Shown here: piece after piece, positions 50,680-59,731 of the stretch
Numbering within the stretch: the stretch's first letter is position 1
How the letters are laid out: the number at the start of each line of letters is the position of its first letter
Source: an uncultured Bacteroidales bacterium
Lineage (GTDB): Bacteria; Bacteroidota; Bacteroidia; Bacteroidales; Paludibacteraceae
Length of the DNA stretch: 64,000 nt
NCBI GenBank assembly: GCA_902798385.1
Contig: CADBWK010000009.1
Coordinates: 1-64,000 of the forward strand
Direction: 5' to 3'
Made by a program: the position numbers and the translations under genes
Notes under the pieces: model-generated
The model's database searches: none
The model's input: the letters and a program-made list of their open reading frames with translations, nothing else
Told to the model about the DNA's origin: nothing

Positions 50680-50710
50680 TGATGATTTTTGATTTATGAT
50701 TTTTGATTTT
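50676..50710. repeat. 7-bp array (TGATTTT family), five units, at the yidD/trmD junction
   Basis: Units TCATTGA, TGATTTT, TGATTTA, TGATTTT, TGATTTT. It contains the trmD ATG and two bases of the yidD stop. Confidence 0.9.
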
Positions 50711-50951
50711 AAGGGACAGGATCGTAGCCTGAGCCGCCCCATGGGTGACAACGGCATATCCGTTTGATGCCGAGCCAGCCGCCTTTGAAGATACCGTGTT
50801 TAAGGACCGCTTCCACCATGTATTGGCTGCATGTCGGCGTATAACGGCATGACGGGGGCGTGAGAGGCGAGATGAACGAACGGTAAAAATACACCGGTAT
50901 GAGGAAGATCTTCCTTACGATTGTTCTGATATCTTCTTTAGAGATTTGCAT
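50709..50951 (-). CDS. yidD: Membrane protein insertion efficiency factor YidD
   Basis: An 80-residue protein with an amphipathic N-terminal helix and the conserved [16 protein letters not shown] and [13 protein letters not shown] motifs. It helps YidC insert inner-membrane proteins. It overlaps rnpA by 37 bp, the usual rnpA-yidD linkage. Confidence 0.95.
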   Translation of the reverse strand: MQISKEDIRTIVRKIFLIPVYFYRSFISPLTPPSCRYTPTCSQYMVEAVLKHGIFKGGWLGIKRICRCHPWGGSGYDPVP

Positions 50952-51262
50952 ATGGCTTTCTCAATGACCGTAAAAGGTTGTTCTTCCTTATCCATATAGT
51001 TAAAAGCAATCTGATAATGCTGTTCCCCCAAGATATCTTGGTGCAGGCGATAGGCTTCTCGCATCAGTCGCCGCAGATGATTGCGTTTGACCGCCCGTTT
51101 GAAGAGCGATTTGGGTGCCCAAACGAGGACTTGCGTATCCTCTTCGGTCGGCTGATAGGTCACACGCATCGGCCACGCCGTGAAACGTTTCCCCTCTTTG
51201 TACAGAGCGGCAATGCGCTCTTGTCCGCAGAGTTTATTATGTTTGGGAAACGTATTAGGCAT
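50915..51262 (-). CDS. rnpA: Ribonuclease P protein component
   Basis: A 115-residue protein partner of the RNase P RNA, which matures tRNA 5' ends. The RNR motif [19 protein letters not shown] is diagnostic. The start at 51262 ([17 protein letters not shown]) overlaps the hemD end by 8 bp. It is separated from rpmH, unlike in many phyla. Confidence 0.94.
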   Translation of the reverse strand: MPNTFPKHNKLCGQERIAALYKEGKRFTAWPMRVTYQPTEEDTQVLVWAPKSLFKRAVKRNHLRRLMREAYRLHQDILGEQHYQIAFNYMDKEEQPFTVIEKAICKSLKKISEQS

Positions 51263-52001
51263 TTTTCTCCAGATAGTCCGCAATAGCAATCGGCAGCGAA
51301 GCGAACGCTTTGCCTTGTCCGGCCTCTATATCCACTCGGTAACCCGCTTCTTCCAGCGCACGCACTGTGCCATCACCGAACGCTGCAATGAGGGTCTTAC
51401 CTTGTTTCCAATCCGGGAAATTCTCTTTGAGCGACGTCACACCTGCCGGCGTAAAGAGCGCGATCATATCATAATCGAAGGGTTTGTCGGTCGGCCAAGG
51501 AGTCGTCACCGTGCGATACATGATAGCCGGCGTTACTTCCACTCCGTTCTCGGCGAACATATTGATTTGATCATCGGTGTGAATATCCGAAAGTACCATC
51601 AGGTATTTCTCATTCGGACGACGATGCATAGCGGGCAACAAGTCCTCAAACTTATTTCCGGTCTCGGGGAAGAAAACCTTACGCTTGCGGTAGTTGATGA
51701 ATTTCTGCAAATACAGACCCACCTGCTCGGAATTGCAATAATAATGCATCGAATCAGGCACATTCAGTCTCATCTCTTCGCAGAGACGGAAATAATGCTC
51801 TGCTCCCAATTTGGAATTAAGGATCACGGCTGTGTAATCAAGCGGGTTGATTCGTTGCTGCCGAAACTCCCGTGCTTCCAGTCCTTCGATATGAATAAAC
51901 TGGTAGAAATCACACTGAACCCCGTACTGTTCCTCCAAACGTGAATACGGATTATGCTCGGTTACCGGGCGGGGTTGAGAAAAAAGAATTCGTTTTATCA
52001 T
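51255..52001 (-). CDS. hemD: Uroporphyrinogen-III synthase-like protein
   Basis: A 248-residue HemD-fold protein (two alternating alpha/beta halves, FTPAGVTSLKENFPDW near the end of the first). In the DUF4271-hemD-rnpA-yidD order of Bacteroidota it is annotated as uroporphyrinogen-III synthase, closing the tetrapyrrole ring. Sequence conservation in HemD is low, so context carries weight. The start at 52001 (MIKRILFSQPRP) overlaps the DUF4271 gene by 4 bp. Confidence 0.85.
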   Translation of the reverse strand: MIKRILFSQPRPVTEHNPYSRLEEQYGVQCDFYQFIHIEGLEAREFRQQRINPLDYTAVILNSKLGAEHYFRLCEEMRLNVPDSMHYYCNSEQVGLYLQKFINYRKRKVFFPETGNKFEDLLPAMHRRPNEKYLMVLSDIHTDDQINMFAENGVEVTPAIMYRTVTTPWPTDKPFDYDMIALFTPAGVTSLKENFPDWKQGKTLIAAFGDGTVRALEEAGYRVDIEAGQGKAFASLPIAIADYLEKNA

Positions 52002-52651
52002 ATAAATCTTATCGTTTTTGCAGATAAATAAAAGATTAATGCCATCGGCAGTACTTCCAGCGTGGCGATATATAGTACCAGATAGAAGACCGATGCGGGC
52101 GATACTACATAGGTGCGCACCGCGCGGAACATCCACGCGCAAAGGAACAAGATGGCTAATGCTGCTATCGTTCCTTGCACTGCCAGCGGATTGGATACGT
52201 GCATCAGGATCATCATCACAGGATACAAGACGACTGTTCCCGTCGTGACTATATTGCCATATGCCTCGTAGGCACTTCCGAACCGGCGTGACAGAAAGAA
52301 CGTGTAGTCCAGCAACACATTCAATAGCATCTTTACCATCAACACTGCCACGATGATTCCGCATATTGCCCAGAATGCCACGAAGTGTACGTGGTTGATC
52401 GAGCATAAACACAGACAAAGTGCCAGCGCCAACGTGCCGATACGAAAGAGTGTGATCATCAACTGTCCCATGAAATTGGCCGGAGACTCTTTGTAGGTAC
52501 GGTCGGTGCGTGCGAACACGGCTGCAGGTGCCTGCGTGATTACTCCGGGCTGGAAAAACTCAGCCAGCACTGCGCAAAGCAACAGCACTAACATGGTCCA
52601 GCCGCACCACGGTGCAGTCAGCACAGACACGATATGCATCACTCCGTCCAT
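51998..52651 (-). CDS. DUF4271 membrane protein
   Basis: A 217-residue protein with about six hydrophobic helices and a polar N-terminal loop (about 40-60). It matches the Bacteroidota DUF4271 family, usually found next to hemD as here. Function unknown. Its start overlaps the U32 peptidase gene's end by 13 bp. Confidence 0.88.
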   Translation of the reverse strand: MDGVMHIVSVLTAPWCGWTMLVLLLCAVLAEFFQPGVITQAPAAVFARTDRTYKESPANFMGQLMITLFRIGTLALALCLCLCSINHVHFVAFWAICGIIVAVLMVKMLLNVLLDYTFFLSRRFGSAYEAYGNIVTTGTVVLYPVMMILMHVSNPLAVQGTIAALAILFLCAWMFRAVRTYVVSPASVFYLVLYIATLEVLPMALIFYLSAKTIRFI

Positions 52652-53901
52652 AGATATAGTTTATCGCCGCGACGAAGCAAAGTGTCCGTCTTGAGCGAGA
52701 AGAATTGTCCTTGTTTAACTTGTTTGGTCGGCTGACCATCGGTATCCCGCAGCCCTACCGCCTTGCACTCATACACACCGGTCGTCTCACCGGTGATGAG
52801 CAGATCTTGTCCCTCTTCGATTACATCTACCGCTTCCACGAGGAACTCCGCCACACTGAGATTCTTAAAGAAATTCGTACATTTGGCCGCGTAGATTTTC
52901 TTACGGGTTGCCTTGTTACCGTACGAATGTGTCCATTCGCCGAGTTTCTGACCTTGGTAATAGCCATCCCAGAACCCGCGGTTGAAGACACGGCTGAGTC
53001 GTTCGTTCCAATCGGCAATCTTGGGCTCGATAATGTCATCGTTTGCGTACTCACCGCGCTGCCAAGCCTCTACGGCTTCTTTATAGCATTGCACGACGGT
53101 AGATACATACTCCGCACCACGGGCACGGCCTTCTATCTTGAGCACCCGAACGCCCGCATCCAGCATCTTATTGAGGAAATGAATGGTCTTCAGATCCTTG
53201 GGGGACATGATATATTGGTTATCAATGTCCAACTCGAGATCCGAGGATTTATCCTTAACCGTGTATCCACGACGGCAAACCTGCACACAGGCTCCGCGGT
53301 TAGCACTCAGACCGTAGTTATTGAGGCTCAGGTAGCACTTCCCGCTCACCGCCATGCACAGCGCTCCGTGACAGAACATCTCGATACGGATCGGTTGTCC
53401 GCCGCGTCCGCATATATGTTGCTCTTGGATATCGCGATAGACAGAGGCCACCTGCTCCATATTCAGTTCTCGCGCCAAAACCACGACATCCGCAAACTGC
53501 GCATAGAACTTCAGCGCCTCGGTGTTGGCGATATTGAGTTGGGTGGAAAGGTGTACTTCCTGACCGATGGCGTTGGCATATTGCATCACCGCGATATCGC
53601 TCGCAATGATTGCATCGACCCCTACTTCGTGAGCCTTGTCCACTATCTCTCGCATCAGCGGCAGGTCTTCAGGATACATGACCGTGTTGACCGTCAGATA
53701 GGTCTTCACCCCGGCCTCACGGCATGTCGCCACGATGGTGGACATGTCGTCCGTCGTAAAATTGACCGAACTACGAGCACGCATATTCAAGTGCTCGATA
53801 CCGAAATAGATGCTGGTAGCCCCGGCCTGAATAGCCGCAGCCAAACTTTCCCAGCATCCTACCGGAGCCATGATCTCTATTTGTGATTGGTCATTGGTCA
53901 T
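52639..53901 (-). CDS. Peptidase U32 family protein
   Basis: A 420-residue protein of the U32 family. It has [22 protein letters not shown] at the start, and the Fe-S-type cysteine set ([27 protein letters not shown]) seen in RNA hydroxylases such as RlhA and in TrhP. A role in RNA hydroxylation is thus more likely than proteolysis. The start at 53901 is chosen for the ATGA overlap with asd. The first nine residues (MTNDQSQIE) come from a 7-bp array. Confidence 0.88.
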   Translation of the reverse strand: MTNDQSQIEIMAPVGCWESLAAAIQAGATSIYFGIEHLNMRARSSVNFTTDDMSTIVATCREAGVKTYLTVNTVMYPEDLPLMREIVDKAHEVGVDAIIASDIAVMQYANAIGQEVHLSTQLNIANTEALKFYAQFADVVVLARELNMEQVASVYRDIQEQHICGRGGQPIRIEMFCHGALCMAVSGKCYLSLNNYGLSANRGACVQVCRRGYTVKDKSSDLELDIDNQYIMSPKDLKTIHFLNKMLDAGVRVLKIEGRARGAEYVSTVVQCYKEAVEAWQRGEYANDDIIEPKIADWNERLSRVFNRGFWDGYYQGQKLGEWTHSYGNKATRKKIYAAKCTNFFKNLSVAEFLVEAVDVIEEGQDLLITGETTGVYECKAVGLRDTDGQPTKQVKQGQFFSLKTDTLLRRGDKLYLWTE

Positions 53902-53911
53902 TTGTGATTTA
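53884..53911. repeat. 7-bp array (TCATTGG family), four units, at the asd/U32 junction
   Basis: Units TGATTGG, TCATTGG, TCATTTG, TGATTTA. It holds the asd stop (53898-53900), the U32 start (53899-53901) and the last asd codons. Confidence 0.9.
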
Positions 53912-54899
53912 ACAACCATTCAGCTATCTGTACAGCATTCAATGCAGCACCCTTACGAATCTGGTCACTTACGCACCAGAAACTAAGTCCGTTCTCGTCC
54001 GTCAGATCTTTGCGGATACGTCCCACAAACACTTCATCTTTACCGCTGAGGAACAGCGGCATAGGGTAAATCTTATTCTCCGGATCGTCCATCAGCACAC
54101 AGCCCTTGGCCTTCGCAAACGCCTCTTTGGCTTCTTCGACACTGAGGGGTCGTTCGGTCTCTACCCACACACTCTCGCTATGCGCACGAAGCGAAGGCAC
54201 ACGTACGCAAGTTGCACTGACCTTGATGTCCGAATGCATGATCTTACGCGTCTCGTTGAACATTTTCAGTTCTTCTTTCGTGTATCCGTTATCCGTGAAC
54301 ACATCGATATGCGGGATAAGATTATACGCTAATTGATAAGCAAATTTATTTACCGTCACTTCTTCGCCGTTCAGCACTTGACGGTATTGGGTCTCCAGTT
54401 CTTTCATCGCCTGCGCCCCTGCGCCGGAAGCGGCTTGATAGGTAGCTACACGCACACGACGAATATGACTCAGATTCTCTATCGCCTGCAAAGCTACGAC
54501 CATCTGAATCGTAGTGCAGTTGGGGTTAGCGATGATGTTACGCGGACGATTGAGCGCATCCTCCGCATTAACTTCGGGCACGACAAGCGGCACATCAGCA
54601 TCCATGCGGAAAGCCGATGAGTTATCGATCATGATAGCCCCGAAGCGTGTGATATCCTCCGCATACGCACGCGATACGCCCGCGCCCGCGGAGACAAAAG
54701 CAATATCGACGCCCTTGAAAGCGTCGTTATGTTGTAACAATTGTACTTCGTACTTCTTGCCACGAAACAGGTATGTAGTGCCGGCACTTCGCTCCGATCC
54801 GAATAATCGTAGTTCGGAGAGAGGAAATTGCCGCTGTTCAAGAACAGCGAGCAATTCCTGTCCGACGGCGCCCGAGGCGCCTACGATAGCAATTACCAT
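53898..54899 (-). CDS. asd: Aspartate-semialdehyde dehydrogenase
   Basis: A 333-residue enzyme reducing aspartyl phosphate for lysine/diaminopimelate, threonine and methionine synthesis. [17 protein letters not shown] is the NADP loop, the catalytic Cys is in [10 protein letters not shown], and the His is in [11 protein letters not shown]. It begins 2 bp after the small winged-helix gene. Confidence 0.96.
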   Translation of the reverse strand: MVIAIVGASGAVGQELLAVLEQRQFPLSELRLFGSERSAGTTYLFRGKKYEVQLLQHNDAFKGVDIAFVSAGAGVSRAYAEDITRFGAIMIDNSSAFRMDADVPLVVPEVNAEDALNRPRNIIANPNCTTIQMVVALQAIENLSHIRRVRVATYQAASGAGAQAMKELETQYRQVLNGEEVTVNKFAYQLAYNLIPHIDVFTDNGYTKEELKMFNETRKIMHSDIKVSATCVRVPSLRAHSESVWVETERPLSVEEAKEAFAKAKGCVLMDDPENKIYPMPLFLSGKDEVFVGRIRKDLTDENGLSFWCVSDQIRKGAALNAVQIAEWLLNHK

Positions 54900-54901
54900 A
54901 C

Positions 54902-55096
54902 TTAAGCTAAAGCAACGATGAGCTCACCTTCTTTCTCAGTGAAAGTCAGTTTGTTCTCGCGTGCGAGCCATCCGAGGGCGAAAGCCAACTCGTCATTTTT
55001 CAGTTTGGTAGCTTTCTTCAGTGCCTTCAAATCCAAAGCACCGTTCTGCAACGCACCCCATACGAGGCCTGCGTTTGCTCCGATTTTTGCAATCAT
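54902..55096 (-). CDS. Small winged-helix protein (DUF2582)
   Basis: A 64-residue protein forming one winged-helix domain ([25 protein letters not shown] then [17 protein letters not shown]). It matches the DUF2582 family of Bacteroidota; a DNA- or protein-binding role is presumed. It is adjacent to asd. A GAGTGA/TCACTC inverted repeat lies upstream (55126-55147), partly in the fabF stop. Confidence 0.85.
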   Translation of the reverse strand: MIAKIGANAGLVWGALQNGALDLKALKKATKLKNDELAFALGWLARENKLTFTEKEGELIVALA

Positions 55097-55141
55097 AATA
55101 CCTTAAATAAATTTAGTGACTTATAGAGTGAATTATATGGG

Positions 55142-56401
55142 TCACTCTTCCCATTTCTTAAATATCAGACATGCGTTATGACCACCGAAACCGAAGGTAT
55201 TACTCAGCGCGTACTTGATGTCGCGTTTCTGCGCCTTGTCGAAGGTGAAGTTGATGCGATAGTCAATCTCCTCATCCTTGTCCTCGGGGTCATGGTTGAT
55301 GGTCGGAGGAATGATTCCGTCCTTGAGCGCCATGATGCAAGCGAGTGCCTCTACAGCTCCGGTAGCACCGATCAGATGTCCGGTCATCGACTTCGTCGAA
55401 TCGAGGTTCATATCATACACATGCTCACCGAACACGCGCTGGATAGCCTTTACTTCGGTCACATCACCAAGCGGCGTCGAGGTACCGTGGGTGTTGACGA
55501 AATCTATCTGCTCCGGTTGGATTCCCGCATCCTTGAGAGCCAAACGCATCACACGCTCTGCACCTTTTCCTTCGGGATCAGGCGCGGTCATATGATACGC
55601 ATCCGAGGTCATACCCTCGCCCACTATCTCCGCGTATATCTTCGCGCCGCGTGCTTTCGCGTGCTCATAGTCCTCCAGAATGAGACATGCAGCTCCTTCT
55701 CCCAGCACAAATCCGTCACGGGATTTCGAGAACGGACGGCTGGCGGTAGTCGGATGCTCGTTGTTCGTCGAGAGAGCATGCAGCGAGTTGAATCCACCGA
55801 TACCCGTGTATGTCACATCGGCATCCGCACCTCCGGTCAACAGCACGTCGGCATGGCCCAGACGAATCTGGTCGAAAGCCGAACCTACGGCATGAGATGA
55901 GGACGAGCAAGCTGTGCTCACCGAGAAACTCGGACCACCCAAACCGAAACGGATAGAAATCTGACCGGCAGCGATACTCGGGATAGCCTTCGGGATCATG
56001 AACGGATTGAAACGCGGCACACCGTCACCCTTCGCAAAATCAATAATCTCCGACTCGGTACTCTGCAAACCGCCCATACCGGAACCCCAGATAACACCAA
56101 CACGGCTGCGGTCTTCTTTCTCCAAATCCAATCCACTATCTTTGAGTGCCTCATCTGCTACCCAAACAGAGAATTGCGAGTAGCGATCCATCTTGCGTGC
56201 CTCTTTGCGATCAATCAACGGGGTCGGGTCGAAATTCTTAACCTCACCCGCAAACTGCGTCTTAAAATTGGTCGCGTCAAACGCCGTGATAGGCGCTATA
56301 CCGCTGACTCCGTTTATCAACGCTTGCCAGGTCTCGGGCGCAGAATTACCTACCGGTGTTACAGCGCCAAGTCCTGTTACAACAACTCTTCTTAACTGCA
56401 T
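55142..56401 (-). CDS. fabF: 3-oxoacyl-ACP synthase II
   Basis: A 419-residue condensing enzyme of fatty-acid elongation. The catalytic triad is visible: Cys in STACSSSSHAVG, His in NTHGTSTPLGD and His in MTGHLIGATGA. It lies 79 bp after acpP, a standard acpP-fabF pair. Confidence 0.97.
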   Translation of the reverse strand: MQLRRVVVTGLGAVTPVGNSAPETWQALINGVSGIAPITAFDATNFKTQFAGEVKNFDPTPLIDRKEARKMDRYSQFSVWVADEALKDSGLDLEKEDRSRVGVIWGSGMGGLQSTESEIIDFAKGDGVPRFNPFMIPKAIPSIAAGQISIRFGLGGPSFSVSTACSSSSHAVGSAFDQIRLGHADVLLTGGADADVTYTGIGGFNSLHALSTNNEHPTTASRPFSKSRDGFVLGEGAACLILEDYEHAKARGAKIYAEIVGEGMTSDAYHMTAPDPEGKGAERVMRLALKDAGIQPEQIDFVNTHGTSTPLGDVTEVKAIQRVFGEHVYDMNLDSTKSMTGHLIGATGAVEALACIMALKDGIIPPTINHDPEDKDEEIDYRINFTFDKAQKRDIKYALSNTFGFGGHNACLIFKKWEE

Positions 56402-56480
56402 AATATCCCTGAACTACAATATAAAAAGCATACGAGTTTACAGTATTCCCGTAAACTCGCAAACTCAAGTGAAAAGAAAA

Positions 56481-56720
56481 TTACTTGCCGGCTTTCTTCT
56501 CAACATAAGCGATTGCATCGCCTACGGTAGCAATCTTCTGGGTATCCTCATCAGGAATCTCTACATTGAATTCCTTCTCGAACTCCATGATCATCTCAAC
56601 CGTGTCAAGAGAATCTGCACCCAGATCCGTTTGGAAGTTAGCCTCGTTAGTAATCTGAGACTCTTCTACACCCAGCTTATCAGCAATAATTGCTTTAACT
56701 TTTGCTTCAATTTCTGCCAT
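56481..56720 (-). CDS. acpP: Acyl carrier protein
   Basis: A 79-residue acidic helical protein carrying acyl chains on phosphopantetheine at Ser37 in [19 protein letters not shown]. It has its own promoter (56804-56835) and precedes fabF. Confidence 0.97.
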   Translation of the reverse strand: MAEIEAKVKAIIADKLGVEESQITNEANFQTDLGADSLDTVEMIMEFEKEFNVEIPDEDTQKIATVGDAIAYVEKKAGK

Positions 56721-56803
56721 AACGCTTAACTTTTAGTTATTATTTATGTGTGTTTTATTAATTTTCGTACTATTGGATTTCCGCTTATTCTGGAAATTCG
56801 GCA

Positions 56804-56835
56804 CAAAATTACTGCTTTTTTCTGAATTGTGCAAA
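56804..56835 (-). promoter_or_regulatory. Promoter of acpP-fabF
   Basis: On the minus strand: TTTG (56835-56832), 20 bp ending AAAAAAGCAG, TAATTTTG (56811-56804). The leader is about 75 nt. Confidence 0.75.
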
Positions 56836-56845
56836 TTTTTTTGTC

Positions 56846-57679
56846 TTATTTTTTATTTTTGTCACCTAAATTTAGCACAATCTTACCTAAATAGACTCCA
56901 CTTTTGCCCATTTGGCACACCGGAATGCTATCTCCATCCAAATTGGCGACACGTAAATTATCATATAATTTATGGGTATGCCCGCCTATGATCACATCAA
57001 TACCGCGTGTCTGCTCTGCCAGTTTGACATCGCATACATCTTCGGGAGCTTTGCCATAGGTGCCCATATGACTGAGGCAGACAACAATGTCGCATTTTTG
57101 CGCACGGAGCGTGTCAACCATCGCTTGCGCTACGGGATAAGGATCCAAATAGACAGCCGGTTTGAAATTCTTGTCGGAGATGATACCCTTCGGATCACAA
57201 CCAAGACCGAAAATACCGATCTTCAAATCCCCCTTGCGCACGATAGTAAACGGTTTAACCACTCCTTCCATCGCCGTACCGGTGAAATCATAGTTGGCGC
57301 AGACAATCGGGAACTTAGCCGTCGAACGAATCACTTCCGCCAAGGTATCGAGTCCGTTATCGAACTCATGGTTACCCAGCGTTCCGGCATCATAACGCAT
57401 CCTGTTCATCGCCTCCAGCTCCACACGACCATGGTAAAAATTGAAATACGGTGTTCCTTGACTGAAATCACCTGCATCGACCAGCAACAGGTTCTTATCC
57501 GCCTTACGCTCCTCGGCAATCAAACCCATCCGACGGGCATAACCGCCTTGACCGTTTGCTTTTGGTTCCACCTGCGAATGCGTATCATTCGTGTGCAGAA
57601 TCGTCAGATGATCTTGCGGCGTACAAGCTACAAAAAAGACGATAGATAATAGATAATAGATGATAGATGATCTTTTCAT
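56846..57679 (-). CDS. UshA-like metallophosphatase lipoprotein (N-terminal half)
   Basis: A 277-residue lipoprotein with a signal peptide ending at lipobox VACT (Cys19). It has a calcineurin-like domain with LHTNDTHSQ, VDAGDF, LGNHEFDNG, LSHMG and GGHTHKL, the UshA/5'-nucleotidase set. The nucleoside-binding C-terminal domain is absent and exists as a separate gene at 47201-47941. The signal peptide core (SSIIYYLLSIV) is encoded by a 7-bp array. It begins 20 bp after mutL. Confidence 0.88.
   Translation of the reverse strand: MKRSSIIYYLLSIVFFVACTPQDHLTILHTNDTHSQVEPKANGQGGYARRMGLIAEERKADKNLLLVDAGDFSQGTPYFNFYHGRVELEAMNRMRYDAGTLGNHEFDNGLDTLAEVIRSTAKFPIVCANYDFTGTAMEGVVKPFTIVRKGDLKIGIFGLGCDPKGIISDKNFKPAVYLDPYPVAQAMVDTLRAQKCDIVVCLSHMGTYGKAPEDVCDVKLAEQTRGIDVIIGGHTHKLYDNLRVANLDGDSIPVCQMGKSGVYLGKIVLNLGDKNKK
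57641..57668. repeat. 7-bp array (RATAGAT family), four units, encoding a lipoprotein signal core
   Basis: Units GATAGAT, AATAGAT, AATAGAT, GATAGAT. Read on the minus strand, it gives the SSIIYYLLSIV stretch of the signal peptide. Confidence 0.9.
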
Positions 57680-57699
57680 GGTCGTATTTTTTTTGTTTA

Positions 57700-59466
57700 T
57701 CAGAATCGTTTGTTTAACTCGTCGTCTGTTAGCAACGAGACGATGGTCTTGCCATCCGCCGTGCGGCGATACTGAGGTAAAGCCACTAAACGCGTCAGCA
57801 AGTCTCTCATTTCTATCTCCGAGAGGTTTTTCCCATAGGGAATAGCCGCGTTCTGCGCCAAGGTCAACGCGATTTGTTCGCGCCATTCACGTTGTGTATC
57901 CGCACCGCGTTCGCGCACTTGTGCCAATATATGTTGCAGCACCGGAATAGGCGACTGTTGTGCCAGTTGTGCCGGCACTCCTTGTATGGAATAACTATCC
58001 GGACTCAATTGCTCCAGATCAAAACCGATGGTCTTCAGATCCGGCAAAAGTTGCCCGATAAGCACCATCTCATCTTGCGCCAATAGCAGCACCTCCGGAA
58101 AGAGCAACTGCTGCATGGCACCCCGTGTCTGCGTCAACTGCTCCATGAACTGCGCATAGAGCACAGCGGCATGAGCGCGATGCTGGTTAACCATCAACAG
58201 ACCCTCCTCTGTGGATACAAAAATATACTTTCCGCCATACTGCCAGATAGGCGTATGTTCAATGTTCGGAATTTCCGTTTCTTGAGGTGTTGAGAAGGGT
58301 TCATATAGGCTCTCCCAATTCTTCTGAGGTCTATCCGGATAGATAGTCCCACGCGTATGGAAGGGATTATAGGTTGGATCTACCGTGACCTGCGGACGAC
58401 TGACAGGCGCGTCAACAGGCAGCGGAATATCGATATTATTCGGTGTGTCAAAATCAATAGTAGGCGCCAGTGTGAACTTACCAAGCGCCTCACGAACAGA
58501 AGCCATTAATATCTGGAAAATCGTTTGCTCGTCGGCAAACTTAATCTCCGTCTTTGTAGGGTGAATATTGACATCTATGGCTTCCGGTTCGATGTCAAAA
58601 CAAATGAAGTATGACGGCTGATAATCTGCCGTCAGCATACCCGAATATGCCGTCTGAACAGCTTTCTGGAAATACGGATGACGCATGTAACGACCATTCA
58701 CGAAGAAGTACTGCTCCGCTTTGCGGGTAGCATTCTCCGGTTTGATCACGAAACCACGAATACCCACCATCTCGGTCTCTGTCTTCACCTCCACAAACGC
58801 CGAGGTATAGACGTTCTTCTTGGGGTTACCAAACACCGCCTCGATACGCTGTTTCTCTGTTCCGACCGGCAATTCGAGTAGTATCTCGTCGTTGTGCACA
58901 AACGTAAACGACACCTTCGGGTACACCAGCACAATATGATAGAACTCATTGAGCAAGTTCCTAAGCTCCGTCTGGTCAGTCTTCAAGAACTTTCGCCTCA
59001 CCGGTACGTTAAAGAACAAGTTGCTCACCTTGATATTCGTTCCTACCGGACAGGCGCATGGTTCTTGACGCACTACGTCCGAGCCGTGTATCTCAATCAG
59101 CGTACCCGTCTCATCCTCCTTGCGGCGAGTCGTCATCTCCACCTGTGCCACAGCGCATATACTCGCCAACGCCTCCCCGCGGAAACCCATCGTGCGCAGA
59201 CTGAACAAGTCCTGCGCTTCGCGGATCTTACTCGTCGCATGACGTTCGAACGCCAAACGGGCGTCCATCTCACTCATACCCATACCATCATCGATCACCT
59301 GCAATAACGTGCGACCGGCATCACGAACGATGACCTGCACACGGGTGGCTCCCGCGTCCAAGCTGTTCTCCACCAACTCCTTAAGGCACGACGCGGGGCG
59401 TTGAATCACCTCGCCGGCCGCTATCTGGTTGGCCACACTATCCGGTAACAGATGAATGATATCCAT
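57700..59466 (-). CDS. mutL: DNA mismatch repair protein MutL
   Basis: A 588-residue GHKL ATPase that couples MutS mismatch recognition to strand removal. NSLDAGATRVQ, DDGMGM, RHATSKI and GFRGEAL are the N-terminal ATPase motifs. A linker (about 330-400) precedes the C-terminal dimerisation domain. The endonuclease motif DQHAHEE-like is replaced by VNQHRAHAAVLY, so it is probably not a nicking type. A small membrane protein gene lies just upstream. Confidence 0.95.
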   Translation of the reverse strand: MDIIHLLPDSVANQIAAGEVIQRPASCLKELVENSLDAGATRVQVIVRDAGRTLLQVIDDGMGMSEMDARLAFERHATSKIREAQDLFSLRTMGFRGEALASICAVAQVEMTTRRKEDETGTLIEIHGSDVVRQEPCACPVGTNIKVSNLFFNVPVRRKFLKTDQTELRNLLNEFYHIVLVYPKVSFTFVHNDEILLELPVGTEKQRIEAVFGNPKKNVYTSAFVEVKTETEMVGIRGFVIKPENATRKAEQYFFVNGRYMRHPYFQKAVQTAYSGMLTADYQPSYFICFDIEPEAIDVNIHPTKTEIKFADEQTIFQILMASVREALGKFTLAPTIDFDTPNNIDIPLPVDAPVSRPQVTVDPTYNPFHTRGTIYPDRPQKNWESLYEPFSTPQETEIPNIEHTPIWQYGGKYIFVSTEEGLLMVNQHRAHAAVLYAQFMEQLTQTRGAMQQLLFPEVLLLAQDEMVLIGQLLPDLKTIGFDLEQLSPDSYSIQGVPAQLAQQSPIPVLQHILAQVRERGADTQREWREQIALTLAQNAAIPYGKNLSEIEMRDLLTRLVALPQYRRTADGKTIVSLLTDDELNKRF

Positions 59467-59494
59467 AATTAACCCTCGCGCGGGTATGCGCGAA

Positions 59495-59731
59495 TTACAT
59501 TAGGAAATAGAAAGCAAACAGGAGCAAACCGAGTAACACCAGCCAGAAAACCAATTTGGATTGCTTCTTTTTGCGCAATTCCGTCATGTTTTTCTCGTGC
59601 TCCTCCCGGAATGCCCCGCGACGAAGACGCGCAAGTTTTTTATCCTTGCGCGCCTCCTTTTCCTGATCATAGTAAATGGGGCGGTAGTCCCACTCACGGG
59701 GTTTATTTACTTTCGGAAATAAAACCGACAT
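59495..59731 (-). CDS. Small tail-anchored membrane protein
   Basis: A 78-residue protein: a polar, Lys/Arg-rich N-terminal 58 residues and one C-terminal membrane helix (LVFWLVLLGLLLFAFYF). No domain is recognised. Similar small proteins sit next to mutL in other Bacteroidota as I recall. Its start shares a base with the stop of the upstream OmpA/TPR gene (TAATG). Confidence 0.75.
   Translation of the reverse strand: MSVLFPKVNKPREWDYRPIYYDQEKEARKDKKLARLRRGAFREEHEKNMTELRKKKQSKLVFWLVLLGLLLFAFYFLM

Noticed and set aside
55126..55147. A terminator after fabF
   Set aside because: The stem is only 6 bp with a 10-base loop and no T-run follows on the minus strand.
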